Assembly (NCBI GenBank): GCA_036557225.1
Contig: DATBHX010000055.1
Span: 149,333-213,332, forward strand
DNA: 64,000 bases
Direction of reading: 5' to 3'
Source: Angelobacter sp036557225
GTDB lineage: Bacteria; Acidobacteriota; Terriglobia; Terriglobales; Acidobacteriaceae
The position numbers and the translations under genes were made by a program. Numbering within the stretch: position 1 is the stretch's first letter; every line of letters starts with the position of its first letter. Positions 33,927 through 41,835 of this stretch are shown one piece after another. The notes below the pieces were generated by a model. It saw only the letters and a list, made by a program, of their open reading frames with translations, did no database searches and was not told the DNA's origin.

Positions 33927-34373
33927 TCACTCGCCTTTACCCAGTTTGCGGCAGAGATCGCCGAGGCTCTCCTGCTCTTCCAGAGTAAGCCGGCCCATGA
34001 TTTCCGTGATGCGCCGGGCGTGGTCAGGAAAAATCCGCTCAATCAGCTTGGCCCCGGACGGTGTAATCGTGGCCAGAACAAAGCGTTTGTCTTTTCCCTG
34101 TTGCTCGCGTTTCACCAGGCCACGCTTTTGCAGGTTGTCGATCACCAGGGTGAGGTTACCGCTGCTGGTAAGAATGCGCCGCGCCAGGTCACCCAGGCAC
34201 TGCGGCCCGACATGGAATAACGCTTCGAGCACCGCAAACTGGCTCAGGGTCAGCCCTTCTTCTTCCAGGCCGATGCGGGCGTAGGCAAACGCCGCACTGG
34301 CAGCGCGCTCCAGCTTAACGTAGGAACTCAGCGCGCGCTCTTGCGCCGGAGTGCCTTTGAATTTGTTAGACAT
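33927..34373 (-). CDS. MarR-family transcriptional regulator
   Basis: A 148-residue winged-helix regulator: GLTLSQFAVLEALFHVGPQC, LGDLARRILTSSGNLTLVID for the recognition helix, LQKRGLVKREQQGKDKRFVL for the wing, and a C-terminal dimer helix. The start at 34373 (MSNKFKGTPAQERALSSY) is chosen because the longer frame to 34442 begins with an unrelated stretch. A possible operator, atgta and tacat with an eight-base spacer, is at 34414-34431. It lies about 4 kb from pirin and doxX and is the only MarR-type gene in the window, so it is a candidate for binding their shared palindrome. Confidence 0.9.
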   Translation of the reverse strand: MSNKFKGTPAQERALSSYVKLERAASAAFAYARIGLEEEGLTLSQFAVLEALFHVGPQCLGDLARRILTSSGNLTLVIDNLQKRGLVKREQQGKDKRFVLATITPSGAKLIERIFPDHARRITEIMGRLTLEEQESLGDLCRKLGKGE

Positions 34374-34413
34374 GGCTTTAACGAATTGCGGCCCGGTCCG
34401 GGCAAACCGGAAA

Positions 34414-34431
34414 ATGTACAGCAAACTACAT
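34414..34431. promoter_or_regulatory. Possible MarR autoregulatory site
   Basis: Inverted repeat atgta-N8-tacat, 41 bases upstream of the chosen marR start. A second perfect palindrome, gcccggtccgggc, is at 34391-34403. Either could be an operator; the support is position and symmetry only. Confidence 0.35.
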
Positions 34432-34443
34432 CTCAGGTGCAAA

Positions 34444-34520
34444 GAGCCGCCGCGAATGAACGCGAATCAACAGGAGTAATTGTCCTTCGATTCGCGCACT
34501 CTCGCATGTCTTCGCGGCTC
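34444..34520. repeat. Intergenic hairpin, gccgcgaat family
   Basis: Left arm gagccgccgcgaatgaacgc and right arm ending cttcgcggctc pair imperfectly around a loop near taattgtcc. It lies downstream of the RNase E/G gene and upstream of marR and shares words with the hairpins at 28346 and 47825. Confidence 0.65.
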
Positions 34521-34554
34521 AGTTCTGCCTCTGCGATTGTTGCGGTGCAACGTC

Positions 34555-37500
34555 TTACTGTATATCGAACTGTTCCGGATGCAGCAGCGGATCAGATTTT
34601 ACGATCACCGTGCGTTTCACCAGCTCTTCCATCTCCTGCAGCCAGCGCGCGTTGTTGGCTTTGAGCGCCTTGGCAACTTCAGGATTCACGCGGACCATCA
34701 CATCGCGTTCAAAGTGCCGCGACATCTTGCGCAGTTCCACATAAATCTCATTGCAAACCGTGGTGACAGACTTGATCATGCCCGTCGCCTGGCAGGTTGG
34801 ACATGGCTGGCCCAGCGTGCGCTCCAGCGACTGCTTGACGCGCTTGCGCGTGATCGCAACGAGCCCAAAGTCGTTAAACTGGAGGACCTTCGATGGCGCG
34901 CGATCTGCCTTGAGCGCCTCTTCCAAAGCCTGCATCACTTTCTGGCGATTGCGGCGCTCGTCCATGTCGATAAAGTCGATTACGATGATGCCGCCGAGAT
35001 CGCGCAGGCGGATTTGCCGCACGATTTCCTTGATCGCGTCGATATTCGTTTTGACGATCGTATCTTCCAGCCGTGCCGTCTTGCCTACGTACTTGCCGGT
35101 GTTGATGTCGATCGCGACCAGCGCCTCCGTCTGGTTGATGACGATGTAACCGCCGCTGCGCAGCCATACTTTCGACTTGAGGGCCTTGTTGATCTCTTCC
35201 GTGATGTTGAACTGCTCAAACAGCGGTGTGTCTTTGCTGTAGAGCTTCACCCGCTTTACCAGCGACGGCTGGAAGCGGCTGACGAAACGGAGCACGCGCT
35301 CATATTCCTGCTCGGTATCGGCCCAGATAGCGGAGAAGCTTCCGCTCACCTGGTCACGCAGGATGCGCTCCACCAAATTCAGGTCGTGGTAGATCAACGC
35401 CGGCGCTTTTGAGCTTTCCGCGCGGCCCTTGATTTCATTCCACAGGTTGATCAGGAAACGAATATCGTTACGCAGATCCTGCTCTTCGGCTCCCGCAGCT
35501 GCAGTGCGGACGATGAATCCGCCCTGGGCGTCGCCACGCTCGCTCAACGCGATACGCTTCAGGCGATGCCTCTCTTCTTCTGACCCAATTTTGCGCGAAA
35601 CACCGGTATGATGCACGGTTGGCATGTACACCAGATAGCGCCCGGGCAGCGCGATGTGGCTGGTGATACGAGCTCCTTTTTTCGCGATCGGCTCTTTGGC
35701 AATCTGTACCAGGATTTCCTGGCCTTCTTTCAGCAGATCGCTGATCGCGGGCATCTGCCGCGACGATTGGTGCCGTGGGCGTCCACGCATGCGGCGACCG
35801 CCAGGCCCGCGCCGTCCGCCACGGCGATCCTGTGGCCGGCGTTCGGAGCGCTGCTGGTAACCGGCTGCGGCGGGGGCACGATGTTCAGCGCTCGCGCCTT
35901 CCAGGTCTTCACTTTCCTCTTCGACCTCTTCGCCGTTTTCATCTTCTCCAGCTTCTTCCGCCAGACCAAAAGCTTCTTCCACTTCTTCCAACTCGTCCTG
36001 ATCCAGCCCTTCGGCTTCATACTTGCCGGTGGCCTGCTCGTTGACATGAGCGTCGCGCACAGCTTCCATCAGCTCGTTGCCCATGGGAACCATTTGCTCG
36101 CCAGACTTGCCAAGGACTTCTTCTTCCAGCTCTTCGTACTCGGCCATGTCCAGGTCTTCCTCAAACCCGGGCATATCCATTTCTTCTTCTTCAATCTCTT
36201 CTTCCTCAACCACACCCTGGGCGGGAGCTTTCCAGGGCTGCTGCTCGCCGACAGGCGGCTCTTCAACGCTGGTGCTGGATGAAGCCATCGCAGGAGCTTC
36301 TTCCATCCGCTCCAGCGATCGTTCTTGTTCCAGCTCTTCCACCTCTTCAGAAACTCCAGCACCAAAGACGCTGGCCACGTTCATGTCTTCGTAGCGCTGC
36401 TCATCTTTCGGGCCTGGCATAGCTTCGGCTTCTTCGAAGGCATGCGGTGGATGATGCTCATGTGTTTCGGCGTGAGCTTCTTCCGCAGGCTCAACACGGC
36501 TGAATACCGCCGGCGCCTCCACCCGCGCTTCCGCATCTTCTTCATCGAAATGGCGCGGAATGGGACCTGCAGACTCGCGGTCTTGCAGGAAGCCGTGTTC
36601 CTGGTTCTCAGGAGCAACGCTTTCAGCAGCTGCGATCTCAGGTTCGATTGTCTCTGTCGCTACCGGCGTAGCCTGGCTTTGCCTGCCGTATTTTGCCAGC
36701 GACTCGCCCGGAAGAACCATAGAGCCTGCGGTAAATGCCGAGGAATCGATCGAGTATTCGGTCGAAGGCTTCGGCCGTGGAGCGTTCTCTGTCTTGGTTG
36801 CAGCAGGCGCAGCGGCTGCCGAATGTGGCGAGTGTGGTTGATATTTGGAGATCGATTCGCCCGGCAACAGGATCGGTTCGGGCCTTTGATGATCGGAGCG
36901 ATGCTCGGAACGAGGATGCTCAGCTCTCGGCTCAGGACGTTCACTTCTTGGCTCATGTTTCGGCTCAGCGTCGCCTTGAGGCTGCGGCTCGCCATGCTCT
37001 TCACCCGCGGTTGTTGCGGGATGCTCTCGATCCGTGCGCTCTCCGCCACGGTCACTTGACCCACGATCACCAAAGCGGTCGCGACCGCCACGGCCCCGGC
37101 GACGGCGTCCACGCCAGCGGCGCGCACCTTCGCGTTCAGGTTCCTGCCGGCCACCGTTCTCGGCCGTTGCCGATTCGCTCGACTCTTCTTCTGTTTCCCC
37201 CTCTTGCTCGCGAAACTCTGCTGCCGGCAATATCTGTTCGGCTTCAATCGGTTCCTGTGCGCCTTCGCTGCTGCGTACCTCAATGACAGCCGCTTCGTTG
37301 CGTGAGCGTGAGACAGCTTCGCCTATGGCATCGGCATCTTCGTCCTCTTCCATCAGGAAATCGGAAACGTAAAGGAAGGCATCGCGCTCCAGCCCGACGT
37401 TGACAAATGCTGACTGCATTCCGGGTAGCACGCGTGTGACCCGGCCTTTGTAGATCGAGCCGGCGAGAGTGTATTCGTTCTCTCGCTCGTAATAGATTTC

Positions 37501-37575
37501 TGATAACTGGTCATCTTCCACAATCGCCACTTTGGTTTCATGCGGCGTGGAAGAGACAAATAGTTCTTTCGCCAT
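34555..37575 (-). CDS. rng: Ribonuclease E/G with a ~530-residue insertion in the S1 domain
   Basis: A 1006-residue endoribonuclease for mRNA decay and rRNA processing. The N-terminus (MAKELFVSSTPHETKVAIVE) and first half of the S1 domain (YKGRVTRVLPGMQSAFVNVG) reach residue 74. A foreign-looking segment of about residues 75-608 follows, and the S1 domain resumes at PAISDLLKEGQEILVQIAKE. Then come the RNase H/DNase I-like parts, with catalytic Asp823 (VAIDINTGKYVG) and Asp867 (IIVIDFIDMDE), and the zinc-link CPTC at 925-928. The insertion begins and ends with Arg/Gly-rich boxes (about 152-183 and 571-608), is very acidic between them and repeats LPGES(I/L)xKY at 237-245 and 288-296. The core without it is about 470 residues, RNase G-sized. 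Confidence 0.95.
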   Translation of the reverse strand: MAKELFVSSTPHETKVAIVEDDQLSEIYYERENEYTLAGSIYKGRVTRVLPGMQSAFVNVGLERDAFLYVSDFLMEEDEDADAIGEAVSRSRNEAAVIEVRSSEGAQEPIEAEQILPAAEFREQEGETEEESSESATAENGGRQEPEREGARRWRGRRRRGRGGRDRFGDRGSSDRGGERTDREHPATTAGEEHGEPQPQGDAEPKHEPRSERPEPRAEHPRSEHRSDHQRPEPILLPGESISKYQPHSPHSAAAAPAATKTENAPRPKPSTEYSIDSSAFTAGSMVLPGESLAKYGRQSQATPVATETIEPEIAAAESVAPENQEHGFLQDRESAGPIPRHFDEEDAEARVEAPAVFSRVEPAEEAHAETHEHHPPHAFEEAEAMPGPKDEQRYEDMNVASVFGAGVSEEVEELEQERSLERMEEAPAMASSSTSVEEPPVGEQQPWKAPAQGVVEEEEIEEEEMDMPGFEEDLDMAEYEELEEEVLGKSGEQMVPMGNELMEAVRDAHVNEQATGKYEAEGLDQDELEEVEEAFGLAEEAGEDENGEEVEEESEDLEGASAEHRAPAAAGYQQRSERRPQDRRGGRRGPGGRRMRGRPRHQSSRQMPAISDLLKEGQEILVQIAKEPIAKKGARITSHIALPGRYLVYMPTVHHTGVSRKIGSEEERHRLKRIALSERGDAQGGFIVRTAAAGAEEQDLRNDIRFLINLWNEIKGRAESSKAPALIYHDLNLVERILRDQVSGSFSAIWADTEQEYERVLRFVSRFQPSLVKRVKLYSKDTPLFEQFNITEEINKALKSKVWLRSGGYIVINQTEALVAIDINTGKYVGKTARLEDTIVKTNIDAIKEIVRQIRLRDLGGIIVIDFIDMDERRNRQKVMQALEEALKADRAPSKVLQFNDFGLVAITRKRVKQSLERTLGQPCPTCQATGMIKSVTTVCNEIYVELRKMSRHFERDVMVRVNPEVAKALKANNARWLQEMEELVKRTVIVKSDPLLHPEQFDIQ

Positions 37576-37718
37576 GGATTATTTCTCCGGTTCTACCGGC
37601 GGAAGAAGAAGGAAGGTTTCAGAAGACCAGGGGACCGCGGCGTTCAGAGCGATCGATGGACTGGGCCTAAGTGCTCAAAATTCAAGCTGATCTTATGCAG
37701 GAAATACAATTTGGCGGC

Positions 37719-37936
37719 GGGGAGTAGAGTTCCCCGGCCAGCCTGTGCAATCTGCCTATGACTTGTTTGAAAAATCTGTGCACCTTCGCATTCCGGGTTT
37801 GTGGCCACCCAGCGGAACTCCCGGCAACCTGCCTGGTTGTTTTCCGCGGGGCCGTTACCGGCCCGTCATGCTTTCTGATACCCTCCGGCTTCTCCTTAAA
37901 GCGCCGGCGCCCTCTTTAACGTAAGGGCGTTACGTT
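37719..37936 (-). promoter_or_regulatory. Structured leader region upstream of the RNase E/G gene
   Basis: This lies in the 421-base gap between rodA and the RNase gene (37576-37996), with no gene visible. It holds several stem-loops: arms aacgtaa/ttacgtt (37918-37936), a six-bp stem closing a GTAA loop on the minus strand (37849-37864), a long stem gcggaa/ttccgc (37812-37847) enclosing caacc/ggttg, and gggga/tcccc (37719-37735). The dense structure suggests an RNA leader; RNase E of E. coli is known to autoregulate through its 5' leader, and the same is inferred here. Confidence 0.5.
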
Positions 37937-37996
37937 CATTCTTAAATCAAAACTTGTTTCGTTCGCGCCTTGCAGCGCTCTCAAAAATTCCTTCTC

Positions 37997-39106
37997 TTAG
38001 TTCACAAAGCGGCGCATCCGGATATTCATCACAATTCCCAGCGCCAGAAACATGAACAATACTGAGGAGCCTCCATAGCTCATCAGCGGCAAAGGAATGC
38101 CGGTGACAGGCATAAAGCCGACCACCATACCAACGTTGACCAGGATGTGAAAGAGCAAGACTGCCACCACACCCATCACCACAAAACCTCCCGCGCTATC
38201 GGGCGCGGTCTGGGCGTTGTGGATCAAACGCAGTAATACCATGAAGTATAACAGCAGCAGCCCCAATGCGCCTACAAAGCCGTGCTCTTCTGACCAGGCG
38301 GCAAAAATGAAGTCGGTATGCGGCTCAGGCAGGAAAGACCCCTGTGTTTGCGAGCCTTTACGCACACCTTTGCCGGTAAGCCCGCCGGAACCGACCGCGA
38401 TCTTGGATTGCTCAAGTTGATACCCCGACCCCCGTCCGTCGACCTCAGGGTGAAGAAAACTGGTCAGTCTGTCCTTCTGGTACTGCTTGATCAGGTGGAT
38501 GCGCGGCCCGTAGATCCATACCGTCGGCATCAGCACCCCGGCAATCACCAGAATGATGGCTGCATGGCGAAACTGAATACCCCCAAGGAACAACCCCATC
38601 ACCGCAACAGGAATATAAGTCAGCGCCGTGCCGAGATCGGGCTGCTTCAACACCAGCAGCATGGGAACACCGACAATGATTCCAGCTTTGACAACGTCCG
38701 GCAGAGAGGCTTCGCGATCACTCTCCCCGCTGAAATATTTCGCCAACATGAGGATCAAAACCAGCTTGACCCACTCAGAAGGCTGGAAGTGCTGTCCGCC
38801 AGGAAGCTGGATCCATCGTTTGGCGCCCAAATATTTCTTACCCAGGACCGCCACCGCCACCAACGAAACGACCGACGCAATGTAGAGCCAGTGCGAATTT
38901 TCGAGCAGCACCTGGTAGTTGATCAGACTGACGGTCAGCATGACCGCCAATCCAGCCATGATCCAGTAAATCTGGCGTATGTGCGCTCCGGCAAATTTTG
39001 TGCCGTAGGTTGTTGAATAAATTTCAAGAACACCCAGAGAGCAGATGAGAAGGATAAAAGCGAGCAAGACCCAATCAAAGTCCCGGAACGTGATCATCCG
39101 GCGCAT
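37997..39106 (-). CDS. rodA: Rod-shape SEDS peptidoglycan glycosyltransferase RodA
   Basis: RodA polymerises lipid II in the elongasome with PBP2. The 369-residue protein has about ten membrane helices; family marks are GLAVMLTVSLINYQ, KYLGAKRWIQLPGGQHFQPS, EWVKLVLILMLAKYFS, the LKQPDLGTALTYIPVAV segment that includes the functional Asp, SGYQLEQSKIAVGSGGLTGKG and PEPHTDFIFAAWSEEHGFVG. The C-terminus has GIPLPLMSYGGSS. Its ATG overlaps the mrdA stop by one base, so PBP2 and RodA are made together. It is followed by the long leader region of the RNase gene. Confidence 0.96.
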   Translation of the reverse strand: MRRMITFRDFDWVLLAFILLICSLGVLEIYSTTYGTKFAGAHIRQIYWIMAGLAVMLTVSLINYQVLLENSHWLYIASVVSLVAVAVLGKKYLGAKRWIQLPGGQHFQPSEWVKLVLILMLAKYFSGESDREASLPDVVKAGIIVGVPMLLVLKQPDLGTALTYIPVAVMGLFLGGIQFRHAAIILVIAGVLMPTVWIYGPRIHLIKQYQKDRLTSFLHPEVDGRGSGYQLEQSKIAVGSGGLTGKGVRKGSQTQGSFLPEPHTDFIFAAWSEEHGFVGALGLLLLYFMVLLRLIHNAQTAPDSAGGFVVMGVVAVLLFHILVNVGMVVGFMPVTGIPLPLMSYGGSSVLFMFLALGIVMNIRMRRFVN

Positions 39107-41166
39107 CAGTGATCTCCCGCTGCGCCAAATGCCATCTGCTTTGCCGTCTTCGCCGCCCTCGATCGGCCGACAGGAATGAGAAGCGTGCCTCCTTGCAAGC
39201 GGTTCTCTCCATCGTCATCTGCTTGTTGCGCCTTGATGGCTGCCACAGGATGATCAATGGAATCCGGCTGATTCCATACACCGGCGATCGGAACCGAACC
39301 CGGATCAGCCTTGTCACTGAACAGAGTGGGATTGTTGCGGAGACGGCGTTGCTTTTCCACGTACGCCTTGACGACATCCGCTGCCAGATGCGCCGCAATT
39401 CTTCCGTGCTCGCCCCCTTCAAACAGGACGGCCACCACGATTTCAGGATTTCGGCGGGGAGCAACACCCACAAACCAGCTGTTGTCTTTGAATTGACTGC
39501 CGGAGCCACCCTTACTCTTGCGGAATTGATTGCTTACTACTTGAGCACTGCCGGTTTTACCCCCGAAATCGACGCCTTGAAGGTGTGAGGCAGCCGCAGT
39601 TCCTCCAGGGTTTACAACGCCCGCCATTGCATCGGTGATCGTAATCCAACTTTGCGGGTCGATGGGCACGTGAACAACGTCCTGTGTATTCTTGGCCGCA
39701 ATTTCCTTGAACTGTTCGGGGAGCTGATCAGGATTGACAACGTGAGGCCGGTAGAACGTGCCGCCCATCGTGATGCCGCCAATTGTGCGGGCCAGTTGAA
39801 TCGGGCTCACCGTCACAGCGCCCTGTCCGATGCCGACCGAAATAACCTCGCCGGCATACCACTTCTGGTGGAAGGTCTTCATCTTCCACTCTTCTGATGG
39901 CATGGTGCCACTGACTTCGTTGGGCAGATCGATCCCGGTTTTTTTGCCGATTCCCATCAGGCTGGCCCATTTTGCGATCTTCTCAATCCCCAACCGCTCT
40001 GCCAGAGTGTAAAAGAAAACGTCGCAGGACTGTGTGATCCCCTTGCTGAGGTTGGTGATCCCGTGCGGAGCCTGATGCACGGGTCTGACCCAGCAATTAA
40101 AGAATCGCCCGTAAAACACCCCTCCGCCGGCGCAGTTCACGGTGAGGTTTTGCGCGATACCTTCCTGCCAGCCGGCCACTGACATGATGATTTTGAACGT
40201 AGAGCCGGGCGCGAGTTGTGCCTGGATAGCTTTGTTGAGCAGTGGATGGTCAGGATCATTGACCAGCTGGCTCCATTCCTTGGCCGAAATTCGCACGGCA
40301 AAATCATTGGGATCGAAGGTTGGCCGGCTGACCATGGCCAGGATCTCGCCATTGCGCGGATCCATTGCCACCAGGGCGCCGTTCTTCCCTTCCATCGCCT
40401 GCTCTGCCGCCTTCTGAATGTCAATGTCCACGGTGAGCTTCAGCTTTTTGCCGGGAACAGCGGCAATGTTCGCGTCAGGCGGCCGCCCTACTTCTTTGCC
40501 TTTGCTGTTGACCAGCACGCGACGTTTGCCATCCTGACCCATCAACAGATCGTTGTACTGCAGCTCCACTCCCGACTGCCCGACAATGTCGCCTTTCTGA
40601 TAAAGATCAAATCGGTCCGTGTTGAGCATGTCCTCGCTGACTTCTCCCACGTAGCCGATCAGGTGGGCCATGAATCCATCCCGAGGATACAAGCGACGGT
40701 GGATCATCAGTGTTTCCAGCTCGGGGAATTCGTCGCGATGGGACTCGATGAAAGCCCGCTCGTCGGGTGTGATGTCGTCCTTGATGATGACGGGCTCGTA
40801 CGTGGCCTTGCCAGCAAGCCGTGAGCGCCGGATTTTATCCAGCACGTCGCTCACGGGAACGTGGAGTCCGTCCGCGATCTTTTGCGCATCGGCGTTAAGG
40901 TCGCGCACCTGGTCGCGCAACAGCAGCGCGGAAAATGATGGGTAGTTGTCGACAATCAATTCGCCGTTGCGGTCATAAATTTTTCCGCGCGGCGCGAGCA
41001 CCGGCACTTCCTTGATGCGGTTCTGATCAGAACGAGTGACGTATTCATCACTCTTGCGCACCTGCAGGCTCCATAGCCCGTACGCGAGCACGAGAAAAAC
41101 GGCCAGGATGACATACTGGATGACAGAGAATTTTGTTTGCGGTATTTTTTCGTTGCGACCGAGCAT
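39106..41166 (-). CDS. mrdA: Penicillin-binding protein 2, elongasome transpeptidase
   Basis: PBP2 cross-links peptidoglycan during cell elongation. The 686-residue protein has a membrane anchor at about residues 15-33, a pedestal domain with RGKIYDRNGELIVDNYPSFS and a transpeptidase domain. The active-site motifs are STFK at 322-325, SCD at 380-382 and KTG at 537-539. The C-terminus (about 600-686) is a polar tail that is longer than in E. coli. It lies 150 bases after mreD and overlaps rodA. Confidence 0.96.
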   Translation of the reverse strand: MLGRNEKIPQTKFSVIQYVILAVFLVLAYGLWSLQVRKSDEYVTRSDQNRIKEVPVLAPRGKIYDRNGELIVDNYPSFSALLLRDQVRDLNADAQKIADGLHVPVSDVLDKIRRSRLAGKATYEPVIIKDDITPDERAFIESHRDEFPELETLMIHRRLYPRDGFMAHLIGYVGEVSEDMLNTDRFDLYQKGDIVGQSGVELQYNDLLMGQDGKRRVLVNSKGKEVGRPPDANIAAVPGKKLKLTVDIDIQKAAEQAMEGKNGALVAMDPRNGEILAMVSRPTFDPNDFAVRISAKEWSQLVNDPDHPLLNKAIQAQLAPGSTFKIIMSVAGWQEGIAQNLTVNCAGGGVFYGRFFNCWVRPVHQAPHGITNLSKGITQSCDVFFYTLAERLGIEKIAKWASLMGIGKKTGIDLPNEVSGTMPSEEWKMKTFHQKWYAGEVISVGIGQGAVTVSPIQLARTIGGITMGGTFYRPHVVNPDQLPEQFKEIAAKNTQDVVHVPIDPQSWITITDAMAGVVNPGGTAAASHLQGVDFGGKTGSAQVVSNQFRKSKGGSGSQFKDNSWFVGVAPRRNPEIVVAVLFEGGEHGRIAAHLAADVVKAYVEKQRRLRNNPTLFSDKADPGSVPIAGVWNQPDSIDHPVAAIKAQQADDDGENRLQGGTLLIPVGRSRAAKTAKQMAFGAAGDH

Positions 41167-41316
41167 ACCTTGTTGCGGTCTGTCGCTGGAACAACAGAAC
41201 GGGGATTCTTCCCTCTTAAGACGCCCTATTTAGAGTACCGCATTTTTTCCGTCAAAGCTGTAGGACAAAGTACTGAACTAGTTACTGAAGGACCACCAGT
41301 ACACGAGCCGGCTGCC

Positions 41317-41835
41317 TTAATTCCTCTGCTTCAATTTATCGAGGAACAAAAACAGGACAACCGCCGCCAGCCCGTTGGCCAGGGCGGAAAGCAGGGTGTG
41401 TCCCCAGTTCCACGCCTCGCTGCCACCGACCAGCATCAAGTTGATGGTCATGTAGATGAACCGGTGGATCAGGACGAAAGCAAAGGTCATCAGGAAGCGC
41501 GAACCGGGATTGTCCACGTCCAGCTTGACGCCCAGAGACGACCCCAGATAACCAATGATGGTCTTGGCAATCCCAAAGAGTCCGATCGGATGGCCCGTCC
41601 ACGCGTCCTGCAGGGTCCCAATGAGCGCTCCGGTGATCAAGCCCGGAATAGGACGCCGGCGAGCAACGGCAAAGAAGATCGTTACCAGCAACGGCAAATC
41701 GAGGATGTTCAGCAGGCCGATTCGCAGGTAAACCTGCAAAAACAGAGCCAACAACGGAATGCCGATCGATGCCAACCAACTAAACCGATGTACCTCGATC
41801 TCTTCCCGGGATGTAAGGGATACGCTGGCGTTCAT
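41317..41835 (-). CDS. mreD: Rod-shape-determining protein MreD
   Basis: A 172-residue inner-membrane protein of the elongasome. It has five to six hydrophobic helices, beginning FSWLASIGIPLLALFLQVYL, with the conserved GLITGALIGTLQDAWTGHPIG loop near residues 67-87. Its ATG overlaps the mreC stop in ATGA. MreD sequences diverge widely; the position directly between mreC and mrdA makes the call firm. Confidence 0.92.
   Translation of the reverse strand: MNASVSLTSREEIEVHRFSWLASIGIPLLALFLQVYLRIGLLNILDLPLLVTIFFAVARRRPIPGLITGALIGTLQDAWTGHPIGLFGIAKTIIGYLGSSLGVKLDVDNPGSRFLMTFAFVLIHRFIYMTINLMLVGGSEAWNWGHTLLSALANGLAAVVLFLFLDKLKQRN

Noticed and set aside
35608..36282. Long Phe/Leu-rich plus-strand frame opposite the RNase insertion
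   Set aside because: It is the complement of Glu/Lys-rich codons (gaa/gag to ttc/ctc), giving an artificial hydrophobic protein.
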